64,000 nt of DNA from Geodermatophilus poikilotrophus (GTDB lineage: Bacteria; Actinomycetota; Actinomycetes; Mycobacteriales; Geodermatophilaceae), in contig NZ_FOIE01000001.1 of assembly GCF_900111455.1 (NCBI RefSeq), positions 446,376-510,375 of the forward strand, given 5' to 3'. Shown here piece by piece: positions 53,030 to 61,640 of this stretch; positions within the stretch are counted from its first letter, which is position 1; every line of letters starts with the position of its first letter. Made by a program: the position numbers and the translations under genes. The notes beneath the pieces were generated by a model that ran no database searches, was not told where the DNA came from, and saw only the letters and a program-made list of their open reading frames with translations.

Positions 53030-53710
53030 GTGACGACGACCCGGACCGCCCTGGTGACCGGCGGCGCCAGCGGCATCGGCGCGGCCACCGCCGAGCGGCT
53101 CCGCGCCGACGGGCTCGAGGTGGTCACCCTCGACCTCGCCGGGGCCGACCTGTCCGCCGACGTCACCGACGAGGAGGCGCTGCGGCAGGTGGCCGGTGAG
53201 GTGGGACCGGTCGACGTGCTGGTGAACTGCGCGGGCATCGTCGGGCCGAACCGGCCGCTGGTGCAGACCACGGCCGACGAGTGGCGCCGCGTCCTGGACG
53301 TCAACGTCGTCGGGACGGTGAACACCCTGCGGGCCTTCGTGCCCGGGATGGTCGAGCGCGGCTGGGGGCGCGTCGTCAACGTCGCGAGCATGGCCGGCAA
53401 GGACGGCAACCCCGGCCTCGCGGCCTACTCGGCCGCCAAGGCCGCAGTCATCGCGCTGACCAAGTCCGCGGGCAAGGAGCTGGCCACCACCGGCGTGCTG
53501 GTCAACGTGATCGCCCCCGCGGTCATCGCCACGCCGATGAACGCGGCGACCGCCCCCGACGTGCTGGCGCACATCACCGGCCTCATCCCGATGAAGCGGG
53601 TCGGCCGGCCCGAGGAGGTCGCCGAGCTGGTCGCCTTCCTGTGCTCAGACCGGGTCAGCTTCTCCACCGGCGCCGTCTACGACATCAGCGGCGGCCGGGC
53701 CACCTACTGA
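53030..53710 (+). CDS. SDR-family oxidoreductase
   Basis: A 226-residue short-chain dehydrogenase: VTGGASGIGAATAERL, an Asp in TLDLAGADLS suggesting NAD, VLVNCAGIVG, Ser in VNVASMAGK and Tyr-x3-Lys in AAYSAAKAAV. The C-terminus STGAVYDISGGRATY is regular. It lies directly behind the dehydratase and may be the 2-keto-3-deoxy-acid 4-dehydrogenase that makes the diketo acid for the FAH hydrolase, or an aldose 1-dehydrogenase. GTG start. Confidence 0.87.
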   Translation: MTTTRTALVTGGASGIGAATAERLRADGLEVVTLDLAGADLSADVTDEEALRQVAGEVGPVDVLVNCAGIVGPNRPLVQTTADEWRRVLDVNVVGTVNTLRAFVPGMVERGWGRVVNVASMAGKDGNPGLAAYSAAKAAVIALTKSAGKELATTGVLVNVIAPAVIATPMNAATAPDVLAHITGLIPMKRVGRPEEVAELVAFLCSDRVSFSTGAVYDISGGRATY

Positions 53711-53733
53711 CCCGGACCGGCACCCCGCAGGTC

Positions 53734-54702
53734 TCAGCGGCCCTCGACGACCACGTGGTCCGGGCGCCCGGTCCGCGCCCAGCTGACGACGTTGCCCGCC
53801 GCCTTGCGCCGCAGCTCCACCTCCGCCTCGTCGGAGTACCACGCGACGTGCGGTGTGAGCAGCGCCCGCGGGTGCGCGAGCAGCGGGGAGCCGGCGGGCG
53901 GGGGTTCCGTGGGGAACACGTCGAGGCCCACACCGGCGAGCCGGCCGTCCTCCAGCGCCTGCAGGACGGCGTCGAGCTGGACCAGGCCGCCCCGGGCGGT
54001 GTTGACCAGGTAGGACCCCGCGGGCATCCGCCCCAGCAGGTCCGCGCCCACCAGGCCCTGGGTGTCGGCGGTCAGCGGCAGGTGGAGCGTCACCGCGTCG
54101 CTGCGGGCGAAGAGCTCCGCCAGGCCGAGCCGCTCGACCCCGGCGGGCCAGGCCTCGTCGGGCAGGTGCGGGTCGTGGCCCACGACCGCGCCGAACCACG
54201 GTGCCGCGCCGGCCATGGTGGCCCGCCCGATCCGGCCCAGGCCCACCACCCCGAGGGTCAGCCCCGCGGGCCGCCGCAGCCGGCCGCCGAGCCGGTGGTC
54301 CCAGCGCCCGGAGTGCACCTGCCGGTCGTGCTCGGGGAGGTTGCGCAGCAGGGCCAGCAGCACCGCCACGGCGTGCAGGGCGACCTCGGTGGTCCCGTAG
54401 TCGGGCACGTTGCACACCCAGACGCCCCGGGCGCGGGCGGCGTCGGTGTCCACGACGTCCACCCCCACGCCGTAGCGGCTCACCAGCCGCAGCCGGGGCA
54501 GCGCGTCGAGCACCTCGGCGGTGATCGGGGCGTACTGCACGAGGACGGCGTCCGCGTCCCGCGCCGCGTCGACGACCTCCGCCGCCGTCCGGCACCGGGC
54601 GGTGTGCAGCTCGTGCCCCGCGGCGGCCAGCACCTGCTCCTCGATGTCGAGGACCCCGTAGTCCGCGTCGGTGACCAGCACCCGCAGCCCGGGCCCGCTC
54701 AC
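53734..54702 (-). CDS. D-isomer-specific 2-hydroxyacid dehydrogenase
   Basis: A 322-residue NAD-linked dehydrogenase: Rossmann motif GVVGLGRIGRATM, Arg in LVNTARGGLVQL, Glu in GLDVFPTEPPP and catalytic His in LTPHVAWYSDEA. It lacks an ACT domain. It may act on hydroxypyruvate, glyoxylate or phosphoglycerate-like substrates. It is the last gene of the operon and overlaps the DHDPS-family gene by GTGA. In a sugar-acid pathway it could reduce an aldolase-derived oxo acid. It is convergent with the plus-strand SDR, 23 bases apart. Confidence 0.88.
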   Translation of the reverse strand: MSGPGLRVLVTDADYGVLDIEEQVLAAAGHELHTARCRTAAEVVDAARDADAVLVQYAPITAEVLDALPRLRLVSRYGVGVDVVDTDAARARGVWVCNVPDYGTTEVALHAVAVLLALLRNLPEHDRQVHSGRWDHRLGGRLRRPAGLTLGVVGLGRIGRATMAGAAPWFGAVVGHDPHLPDEAWPAGVERLGLAELFARSDAVTLHLPLTADTQGLVGADLLGRMPAGSYLVNTARGGLVQLDAVLQALEDGRLAGVGLDVFPTEPPPAGSPLLAHPRALLTPHVAWYSDEAEVELRRKAAGNVVSWARTGRPDHVVVEGR

Positions 54703-55589
54703 CGGACCGGGCCGGCCACGGCGCGCTCGGCCGCGGCCACGGCGTCGAACGTCGGCGGAACGGGGCTCAGCGGGGGCCGCACGGTGCCCATCGGGTGCCC
54801 GTGCCGCTGCTCGGCGACCTTCTTCAGCACCCCGGCGGAGTCGTGCTGCTTGGTCATCGCGCGGACCTGCTGGAGGTGGGCGGACAGCGCCGCCGCCTCG
54901 GCGGACCGCCCGTCGCGGACCTGCCGGTAGAGGGCGACGACCTGCTCGGGGACGATGTTGGCCAGTGCCGAGATCGAGCCGTGCGCCGTCCCGAGCCGTC
55001 CGGGCAGGTCGTCCTCCGTGCCGACCAGGACGCCCTTCCCGGCCGCGTGGACCTCCGCGGCGTAGCCGGGCTCTCCCCCGGAGTCCTTCACGCCCCACAC
55101 CGGCAGGCCGGTCACCAGGTCCGGCGGGAGGGGCACCGCGTACTTGGGGATGTGGTAGAGCACGACCGGGTGCCGGGTGGCGGCCAGCACCCGGTCGTAG
55201 AACCGCCGCAACCCGTCGGTCGACACCGGCCTGAAGTAGTACGGCGGCAGCACCATCACCGCCCGCACCGGCAGGTCGTCCAGGTGGGCCAGCAGGTCGA
55301 GGGTGTCCGGCAGGTTGCCCTCGGCGACCGTGGCGACGACGTGCAGCGAGCCGGCCACGGGGACCAGCGCGTCGAGCACGGCCTGCTTCTCCCGGGTGGT
55401 GACCGAGGGGCCCTCCCCGTTGGTGCCGAACGGGATGACGCCGGTGACCCCCCGCCCGGCCAGCCACGCCACGTGCGCGAGGTAGGCGTCCACGTCGACG
55501 CTGTAGCGCTCGTCGTCGCGGAACGGCGTCACGTTGGCCACGTAGACGCCCTCGAGGACGTCGGCCGGGTCCTGCAGCTGCATCGTCAT
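54699..55589 (-). CDS. Dihydrodipicolinate synthase-family aldolase/dehydratase
   Basis: A 296-residue class I aldolase of the DapA/NAL superfamily: TPFRDDERYSVDV at the start, GTNGEGPSVTTREK as the substrate loop, the catalytic Tyr in VVLYHIPKYAVPLP and the Schiff-base Lys in VWGVKDSGGEPGYA. In this setting it is more likely a 2-keto-3-deoxy sugar-acid aldolase or dehydratase than a lysine-biosynthesis enzyme. It overlaps the kinase by ATGA upstream and the dehydrogenase by GTGA downstream. Confidence 0.88.
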   Translation of the reverse strand: MTMQLQDPADVLEGVYVANVTPFRDDERYSVDVDAYLAHVAWLAGRGVTGVIPFGTNGEGPSVTTREKQAVLDALVPVAGSLHVVATVAEGNLPDTLDLLAHLDDLPVRAVMVLPPYYFRPVSTDGLRRFYDRVLAATRHPVVLYHIPKYAVPLPPDLVTGLPVWGVKDSGGEPGYAAEVHAAGKGVLVGTEDDLPGRLGTAHGSISALANIVPEQVVALYRQVRDGRSAEAAALSAHLQQVRAMTKQHDSAGVLKKVAEQRHGHPMGTVRPPLSPVPPTFDAVAAAERAVAGPVR

Positions 55590-56527
55590 CTCCCGAGGTC
55601 GACGGTCTGGTCCAGGAAGGCGGTGAGCTCGGCGCGGCTGGGCAGCCCCTCGTAGTCGCCGAGGTTCTGCACGCAGAACGCCCCCATCGCATTGGCCGTG
55701 CGCAGGCGGTCGGCCGGGTCCTGCCCTTCGAGGGTCGCGGCGAGGTAGCCCGCGGCGAACGCGTCCCCCGCCCCGATCGGGTCCACCTGGCGGGCCGGGA
55801 ACCCCGGCGAGGTGAGCCGCTCGCCGTCCACCACCGCCGCGCAGCCGCGCGCGCCGAGCTTGAGCACGACCTCGCCCGGACCGGCGTCGGCGAGGCGGTC
55901 CAGCCAGGTCTCGTCGTCGCGGCCCCACAGCGCGCGGGCCTCCTCGTCCCCGACGAGCAGGACGTCGACGTACGGCAGCACCGCCTCGCTGGCGGCGCGG
56001 GCCGCCGCCGGCTCCCACAGCCGGCTGCGGTAGTTGACGTCGTAGCTGACCCGGACGCCGGCCGCCCGGGCGGTCCGCGCCGCCCAGGTCAGGAACTCGG
56101 CCGACGCCGGGGACAGCGCCCCGGTGATCCCGGTGAGGTGCAGGAAGGCCGCGCCGTCGAGCACCGCCGGGTCGAAGGCGCCCGGCGCCAGCGTCGAGGC
56201 CGCCGACCCGCTGCGGTAGTAGTAGACCCGCAGCGCGCCGGCGACCTCCTCGCGCAGGTAGAGGCCCGTCGGCCGGTCCGGGACCCGGCGCACGGCGCTG
56301 GTGTCCACGCCCTCGGCGCGCACCCGGTGCAGGACCAGCTCGCCGAGCTCGTCCTGCCCCAGGGCACTGACCCAGCTGGCCCGGACGCCGAGCCGCGACA
56401 GCCCGATCGCCACGTTGCTCTCCGCCCCGCCGATCGACAGCGTCACCGACGTGGCGTGCCGCAGGCGGCCGGGCGCCGGGGGGACGATGAGCACCATCGT
56501 CTCCCCGGCGGTGACCACCCGCGGCAC
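55586..56527 (-). CDS. PfkB-family sugar kinase (2-keto-3-deoxygluconate kinase-like)
   Basis: A 313-residue ribokinase-fold enzyme: VVTAGETMVLIVP at the start, LSIGGAESNVAIGLSRLG, and the ATP/anion-hole motif VDPIGAGDAFAAGYLAAT with the catalytic Asp. It resembles KdgK, which makes 2-keto-3-deoxy-6-phosphogluconate, the substrate of the aldolase encoded in the same operon. The GTG at 56527 is preferred to one eight codons earlier that overlaps the transporter gene, because GGGGGAGG precedes it. Confidence 0.87.
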   Translation of the reverse strand: MPRVVTAGETMVLIVPPAPGRLRHATSVTLSIGGAESNVAIGLSRLGVRASWVSALGQDELGELVLHRVRAEGVDTSAVRRVPDRPTGLYLREEVAGALRVYYYRSGSAASTLAPGAFDPAVLDGAAFLHLTGITGALSPASAEFLTWAARTARAAGVRVSYDVNYRSRLWEPAAARAASEAVLPYVDVLLVGDEEARALWGRDDETWLDRLADAGPGEVVLKLGARGCAAVVDGERLTSPGFPARQVDPIGAGDAFAAGYLAATLEGQDPADRLRTANAMGAFCVQNLGDYEGLPSRAELTAFLDQTVDLGR

Positions 56528-56543
56528 GGGGGCCTCCCCCGGC

Positions 56544-57989
56544 TCAGCCACCGAAGAGGTTCTGCAGCTGCTGGTTGAAGGTGAGCACGGACAGGAAGCC
56601 GAACAGCAGGAAGGCCCAGACCAGGGCGGCGACACGGCCGGCACCCGGACGGATCTCCCTGGGCAGCGTCCGCCGGTTCACCAGGAGGAGCAGTGCCGAG
56701 TAGATGAACATCATCAGCCCGCCGGTGACCGCGGAGATGACCAGCAGGACCAGCGGCTGGCTGAGCCCGGACAGGATCACGACGACGCCGATCACGACCA
56801 GGCCCCAGACCAGCCCGAAGTAGATCTTGCTCTCGTTCGCGCCCTTCAGATAGGCGGTCTTCAGCACGTCGGCGCCCAGCCGGCTGGTGTAGTCGACGAT
56901 GCCCAGCGCCGCCGCGAACAGCGAGAAGGCGCCGATGATCCAGAAGAAGGTGCCGAACCAGCCGCCGACGGTCGCGTTGAGCGCGTCACCCTCCGCCTCC
57001 AGGAAGGAGATGTCGCTGGCCAGCCCCTCCTGCCCGAACACGGTGGCGTAGGCCAGCAGCGAGGTGAACAGGATGGTGAGGAAGCTGATCGCCACGAAGG
57101 TGCTCAGCTGCTCGTAGTTGGCGAACTTCCACCAGCGCCGCCACCGGCCCAGGTTCTCCGGGGTGGGCTCGAAGACGAAGCCGGTCGACGGCGCGGCCTC
57201 CGGGTGGCCGGTGACCGGGCTGACGATCCGCGGCACATAGGCGCCCATGCCGAACCGCTTGTCCCGGATCCAGTTGCTCTGGCACAGGTTCTGGCCGCCG
57301 CCGGCCCCGGCGAACGCCAGCGCGCCCAGCAGCAGTGCGAACCCGAGCTCCTGGTAGGGCAGCCCGGCCTCGGTGATGATCTGCGGGGTGTCGGCCCAGG
57401 TGGACGCGCCGATCGCGGCGACCGAGGCGACGACGATGAGCAGCAGGACGGCCGCCACCTTGACCATCTCGATCTTCTCGAGCGCCTGGTAGACCACCGG
57501 GGCCATCGTCAGGATGACGCCGATGAGGAGCAGGATGCCGATCGCGATCGGCGCCACGCTGCCGCCGACGAGGTAGGTGATCAGGGTGGCCGAGCTCGTC
57601 GCCCAGCCCGGCCAGATGTTGGCGAAGTAGGCGAGGACGGCGAAGACCAGGCCCCAGTGCCGCCAGTACCGGCTGAAGCCGGTGAGCGCGGTCTCCCCCG
57701 TGGCGAGCGTGTACCGCTCGATCTCCATGTTGAGGAAGTACTGGGTGGCCAGGCCCACGAAGGCGGCCCAGACGAAGACCAGCCCGACCTGGGACGCGAT
57801 GTAGGGGTAGAGGATGAACTCGCCGCTGGCCATGCCGACGCCGGCGGCGACGATCCCCGGCCCGATGACGTGCCGGAAGCTCGCCGGCGGCTCGGGCATG
57901 TCCCGCACCTTCGGTGCTTCCAGGTGCTTGGTCGGGAAGAGGTCCACCACCGAGGACCTCGCGCCTCCCGGCTCACGGGTGCTGACCAT
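56544..57989 (-). CDS. Nramp-related membrane transporter lacking metal-site residues
   Basis: A 481-residue integral membrane protein with about 11 helices and overall Nramp (SLC11) similarity: FRHVIGPGIVAAGVGMASGE in helix 1 and ALAFAGAGGGQNLCQSNW in helix 6. The canonical helix-1 DPGN reads ASGE, and the helix-6 MPHN reads GGQN. The metal-coordinating Asp, Asn and Met are therefore missing. It lies 16 bases ahead of the sugar-acid kinase gene, so a role in uptake of an organic substrate is plausible. The ATG start has AAGGAGG. Confidence 0.85.
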   Translation of the reverse strand: MVSTREPGGARSSVVDLFPTKHLEAPKVRDMPEPPASFRHVIGPGIVAAGVGMASGEFILYPYIASQVGLVFVWAAFVGLATQYFLNMEIERYTLATGETALTGFSRYWRHWGLVFAVLAYFANIWPGWATSSATLITYLVGGSVAPIAIGILLLIGVILTMAPVVYQALEKIEMVKVAAVLLLIVVASVAAIGASTWADTPQIITEAGLPYQELGFALLLGALAFAGAGGGQNLCQSNWIRDKRFGMGAYVPRIVSPVTGHPEAAPSTGFVFEPTPENLGRWRRWWKFANYEQLSTFVAISFLTILFTSLLAYATVFGQEGLASDISFLEAEGDALNATVGGWFGTFFWIIGAFSLFAAALGIVDYTSRLGADVLKTAYLKGANESKIYFGLVWGLVVIGVVVILSGLSQPLVLLVISAVTGGLMMFIYSALLLLVNRRTLPREIRPGAGRVAALVWAFLLFGFLSVLTFNQQLQNLFGG

Positions 57990-58082
57990 CGTGCCTCCTT
58001 CTGTTCGACGTCACTGTCGGGTGGGGCGGTACGGGGGTGCGCACGGTCCCGTGCCGACCGGCGGGGCCACCGGTCGGCGCGG

Positions 58083-59366
58083 TCAGACCGAGACGTTCGG
58101 GTAGTCGCCCGACGCGTGCGCCGTGAAGGCGACGTGCCGGTCGGAGAGATCCGTGCTGCGTCGCACGCCCAGCAGCTGCATCGACCGCTGGTACTCCTCG
58201 GCGAGGATCTCGTAGGCGCGCAGCACGCCGTCCTGGCCGCCGGCCATGAGGCCGTACAGGTAGGCGCGGCCGATCATGACCGCGTCCGCGCCCAGGGCCC
58301 GGGCGGCCACGACGTCCTGGCCGTGCAGGACGCCGCCGTCGATGAGCACCGTGGCCTGCTGCCCGACCGCCGACCGGATGACGGGCAGCACGTCCAGCGT
58401 CGCCGCCGAGCGGTCCAGCTGGCGCCCGCCGTGGTTGGAGACCACCACGCCGTCGGCTCCGTGCTCCATGACCTCGCGGGCCGACGCGGGGGTGGTGATG
58501 CCCTTGACGATCAGGTCACCGCGCCACCGCTTGCGCAGCAGGTCCAGCGAGGCCAGGTCCAGCCCGGGGTCGAACATCATGCTGGCGACCTCGGCCGGCG
58601 TCGGGTTGCCCGGGACCCCGGAGAGCGAGGCGAACGTCATCCCGCCGGTGGTCAGCTTGTTGAACCACCACACCGGGAACCTCGACATGTTGAGCACGGT
58701 GCGCGCGGTGAGCGTCGGCGGGATGGTGAGGCCGTTGACGACGTCGCGCAGCCGCATCCCGGAAACGGTGGTGTCGACGGTGAGCAGGATCGTGGAGTAG
58801 CCGGCCGCCTCGGCGCGCGCCAGCAGGTCCTCGTTCACCTCGGGGTCGGCGGTGTAGTACAGCTGGAACCACAGGTCGCCGTCGGGGGATGCAGCCCGCA
58901 CGTCCTCGATCGAGGTGGAGCCCACCGTCGACAGCGCGTACGGCACGCCGACGTGCTGGGCCACGGTGGCGACGGCGGCCTCGCCGTGGTGGTGCATCAT
59001 CCGCGTGTAGCCGGTGGGCGCGAACACCAGGGGCATGGCGATGCGCCGGCCCAGGAGCTCGGTGCTCGTGTCGGGCTCGGCCACCGAGCGCAGCGCGTCC
59101 GGGTGGAAGGTGACCCGGCGGTAGGCGGCGGAGTTCCGCGCCGCCGTGATCTCCTCCTCGGCCGCGCCGTCGACGTAGTCGAAGACCGCCCGGGGTGTCG
59201 TGCGGCGGGCCGCCTCGCGCAGGTCGCGGACCGACAGGGCGTTCTCCAGCCGTCGTGCCCTGCGGCCCAGCCGTGGCCTCCTGAACTGCACGACCTCGCG
59301 GAGCTCCGACCACCTCGGCACCTGCCGGGTGGTCGGGACCGGCGGGAGCGGTGCCCTGTCCGTCAT
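58083..59366 (-). CDS. FMN-dependent L-lactate dehydrogenase (LldD2-like)
   Basis: A 427-residue alpha-hydroxyacid oxidoreductase. Signatures: TPRAVFDYVDGAAEEEITAA, APTGYTRMMHHHGE, the catalytic His in VVVSNHGGRQLDR, and FMN-phosphate binding in VLIDGGVLHG and MIGRAYLYGLMAGG. The N-terminus and the last motif resemble mycobacterial LldD2, a quinone-linked L-lactate dehydrogenase, more than soluble oxidases. It would turn L-lactate into pyruvate. It overlaps the aldolase gene by ATGA. Confidence 0.87.
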   Translation of the reverse strand: MTDRAPLPPVPTTRQVPRWSELREVVQFRRPRLGRRARRLENALSVRDLREAARRTTPRAVFDYVDGAAEEEITAARNSAAYRRVTFHPDALRSVAEPDTSTELLGRRIAMPLVFAPTGYTRMMHHHGEAAVATVAQHVGVPYALSTVGSTSIEDVRAASPDGDLWFQLYYTADPEVNEDLLARAEAAGYSTILLTVDTTVSGMRLRDVVNGLTIPPTLTARTVLNMSRFPVWWFNKLTTGGMTFASLSGVPGNPTPAEVASMMFDPGLDLASLDLLRKRWRGDLIVKGITTPASAREVMEHGADGVVVSNHGGRQLDRSAATLDVLPVIRSAVGQQATVLIDGGVLHGQDVVAARALGADAVMIGRAYLYGLMAGGQDGVLRAYEILAEEYQRSMQLLGVRRSTDLSDRHVAFTAHASGDYPNVSV

Positions 59367-60052
59367 GCTCTCCCCTCTCCTCGTCGGGCGCCGGCCGCCC
59401 GGCCGGGGTCCGGCCGGACCATGGCCACCGCCTCGGCGGTCAGCCGGCGGACGGTCTCGAAGTCCCCCGACCTGATCCGGTCGCGGGGCACCATCCAGGA
59501 GCCGCCGACCGCGACGACCGCGTCGGTGCCCAGGTAGTCCGCCAGGTCCGCCGGCCCGATCCCGCCCGTCGGGACGAACCGGACGCCGGCGAACGGTGCC
59601 GCCAGCGCGGCGATCGCCCGCGCGCCGCCCGACGTCCCGGCCGGGAAGAACTTCACCGCCGTGAGGCCGAGCTCCAGGGCCGCCTGCACCTCGGTCGCCG
59701 TGACGGCGCCGGGCAGCGCGAGCACGCCGCGCTCGGCGCACCGTTCGACCACGGCCCGGCTCAGGCCCGGGGAGACGACGTAACCGGCGCCGGCGGCGAC
59801 GGCCTGGTCGACCTGGGCCGGGGTGAGGACGGTGCCGGCACCGAGCAGGAGGTCCCCCCGGTCGGCCATCGCCCGGATCGCGTCGGCCGCGGCCGGGGTG
59901 CGGAAGGTGACCTCGGCGACCGGCAGCCCACCGGCCACGAGCGCGTCGGCCAGCGGCCCGGCGTCCGCCGCGTCGTCCAGCACCACGACCGGCACCAGGC
60001 GGGCCCGCTCCAGGGCGGCCAGCCGGTCGTCGTCGGGTGCCGAGCTGCTCAC
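59363..60052 (-). CDS. eda: KDPG/KHG aldolase
   Basis: A 229-residue class I aldolase that splits 2-keto-3-deoxy-6-phosphogluconate (or 4-hydroxy-2-oxoglutarate) to pyruvate and an aldehyde. It shows catalytic Glu in VAEVTFRTPAA, GAGTVLTPAQVDQA, the Schiff-base Lys in LTAVKFFPAGTSGG and FVPTGGIGPADLADYL. GTG start at 60052. First gene of the minus-strand operon, divergent from an IclR regulator across 226 bases. Confidence 0.9.
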   Translation of the reverse strand: MSSSAPDDDRLAALERARLVPVVVLDDAADAGPLADALVAGGLPVAEVTFRTPAAADAIRAMADRGDLLLGAGTVLTPAQVDQAVAAGAGYVVSPGLSRAVVERCAERGVLALPGAVTATEVQAALELGLTAVKFFPAGTSGGARAIAALAAPFAGVRFVPTGGIGPADLADYLGTDAVVAVGGSWMVPRDRIRSGDFETVRRLTAEAVAMVRPDPGRAAGARRGEGRA

Positions 60053-60152
60053 TGTCCCCCCTGGCGACGGACGGGCGGTCGACGAGCCGCTCGCCGCGTC
60101 CCGGGCGACACCTGCCGGTGTCGACCTTGACGGGCGGTTCGAGCGGCACTAC

Positions 60153-60180
60153 GTTCCGGTATACGAAACGCTGTTCCGGT
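60153..60180. promoter_or_regulatory. Two direct repeats GTTCCGGT, candidate IclR operator
   Basis: GTTCCGGT occurs at 60153-60160 and 60173-60180, exactly 20 bases apart (two helical turns), flanking GTATAC-GAAAC-like sequence. It lies in the divergent region between the aldolase operon and the IclR gene. Spacing suits a dimer or tetramer regulator. Confidence 0.35.
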
Positions 60181-60278
60181 GGAGGCGAGCAGGGTAAGCG
60201 GCGTCACATCGGACCGTCAAGCACCGGGGGCGCCGCGGGCCGCGTTCCGGGCACCGTGCCGTGCAGGACAGGAGCGAG

Positions 60279-61046
60279 ATGCCCGAGTCGTCAGCCACCG
60301 AGGTCGGGACGACGGCCGGGGCCCCAGCCCCCGGGAGCACCGCGAAGGCGCTCGTCGTCCTGCAGGTCCTCGCCGAGGACGGCGGCGCGGTGCAGCTGGC
60401 CGAGCTGGCCCGCCGCTGCGGCATCTCCAAGCCGACGGCGCACCGGGTCCTCGCCGGGCTGCGTGCGCTGGCCTGGGTCCGCGCACACGAGGGCGGGCGC
60501 TACTCACTCGGGCCGCAGGCGCAGGCCTTCGCCGCGATGGTGTCGCCCGGCACCTCCGTGGAGCACTCCCTCACCAGGCTCCGGAACGCGGTCGGGCACA
60601 CCGTGCACGCCGGCGTCCTCGTCGAGGACCACGTCGTCTACACCCACAAGCTCGACGGCCACGACCCGTTCGTCATGAGGTCACGGGTCGGCGCGACGGC
60701 CCCGCTGCACTGCACGGGCATGGGCAAGGCGCTGCTGGCACACCTGCCCGACGACCAGGTGACGGCCGTCCTGGCGGCGGGACTGCCGCGCCGGACGCCG
60801 GGGACCCTCACCGACCCCGAGGCCCTGCGCGCCGAGCTGCGCCTGATCCGGGAGCGCGGGTACGCGGTCGACGACGAGGAGAACGAGGAGCACATCCGCT
60901 GCCTGGCCGCGGTGGTGCCCGAGACCCTCGGCCACCCGCTCCGCGCGGTGAGCATCTCGACGGTCACCTTCCTCACCGACCGCGAGCTGCTGCTGGGCCA
61001 CGTGGCGGCGCTGCTGCACTGCGCGCGGTCGCTCGCGGCATCCTGA
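60279..61046 (+). CDS. IclR-family regulator
   Basis: A 255-residue regulator: winged helix-turn-helix AELARRCGISKPTAHRVLAG, then the effector domain with PLHCTGMGKALLAHL and GYAVDDEENEEHIRCLA. The ATG at 60279 is preceded by AGGAG; an in-frame GTG lies six codons upstream. It is divergent from the aldolase-LldD gene set and most likely controls it. Sequence differs clearly from the other IclR at 50.4-51.3 kb, so the two gene sets may respond to different effectors. Confidence 0.87.
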   Translation: MPESSATEVGTTAGAPAPGSTAKALVVLQVLAEDGGAVQLAELARRCGISKPTAHRVLAGLRALAWVRAHEGGRYSLGPQAQAFAAMVSPGTSVEHSLTRLRNAVGHTVHAGVLVEDHVVYTHKLDGHDPFVMRSRVGATAPLHCTGMGKALLAHLPDDQVTAVLAAGLPRRTPGTLTDPEALRAELRLIRERGYAVDDEENEEHIRCLAAVVPETLGHPLRAVSISTVTFLTDRELLLGHVAALLHCARSLAAS

Positions 61047-61102
61047 GCGGCTCGGGACCGGGGTCCCCGCCGGCGGCTCCCCCACCGCCTAGCCTCGGGC
61101 GC

Positions 61103-61612
61103 GTGGGGTTCACCGTTCCCGACGCGCACCTGCTCGCCCTGCACGTCCACCAGGGGCAGGTCGACGAGCGGGGCCGTGACCACTACCTCGCGCAGCTGCG
61201 GCCGGTCGCCGAGGCCCTGCGCCCCTACGGCCCGGACGCGGAGATGGCCGGCGCGCTCCAGGACGTCGTCGAGGACACCCGCGACCTCCCCGACCCCACC
61301 CGCCGCTACGACCTCGACCGGCTCCGCTCCCTCGGCGTCCCGGAGGTCGTCGTCGAAGCGGTCGACGCGGTCACCCGGCGCCCGGGCGAGCCCTACATCG
61401 CCGGGCTGATCCGCCGGTCCGCCGCCCACCCGCTGGGCCGCCTGGTCATGCTGGCCGACAACGCGCACCACCTCGCCGCCAACGCCGAGCTGGCCCGGGT
61501 GTCCCCGGAGAAGGCACGCAGCCTGCGTGAGGGCCGCTACCGCCCGGCCCGCCGGATCCTGCTCGCCGCCGAGGCCGCCGACACCCGCTCCGGCCGCCGC
61601 GTCCTCGTCTGA
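61103..61612 (+). CDS. HD-domain protein related to the RelA/SpoT hydrolase domain
   Basis: A 169-residue protein. It resembles the HD hydrolase part of (p)ppGpp enzymes: VHQGQVDERGRDHYLAQL, ALQDVVEDTRDLPDP and MLADNAHHLAANAEL. In active enzymes the second motif reads HDVVEDT; here it is Q53-D54, so the metal-binding His is missing. It may be inactive, a binding protein, or use other residues. No synthetase domain is present. The GTG is eight bases behind TAGCCT, a -10-like element, suggesting a leaderless mRNA. Confidence 0.68.
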   Translation: MGFTVPDAHLLALHVHQGQVDERGRDHYLAQLRPVAEALRPYGPDAEMAGALQDVVEDTRDLPDPTRRYDLDRLRSLGVPEVVVEAVDAVTRRPGEPYIAGLIRRSAAHPLGRLVMLADNAHHLAANAELARVSPEKARSLREGRYRPARRILLAAEAADTRSGRRVLV

Positions 61613-61618
61613 CCCGGC

Positions 61619-61640
61619 GAGGAGGACGGGGTCCTTCCTC
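61619..61640. terminator. Short hairpin between convergent genes
   Basis: GAGGAGGAC pairs with GTCC and TCCTC across a 3-base loop with one bulged T, in the 26 bases between two convergent stop codons. Confidence 0.4.

Noticed and set aside
54699..55589. DapA (lysine biosynthesis) assignment
   Set aside because: The Schiff-base and substrate-loop motifs are shared by the superfamily, and the operon context is sugar-acid catabolism rather than lysine synthesis.
56544..57989. Annotation as a manganese/iron Nramp transporter
   Set aside because: The helix-1 and helix-6 metal-binding residues are substituted, so metal transport cannot be assumed.
56301..59537. Open frame of 1078 codons on the plus strand
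   Set aside because: It is antisense to the Nramp-like and LldD-like genes, with His/Gln/Arg-rich low-complexity sequence typical of the reverse complement of GC-rich genes.
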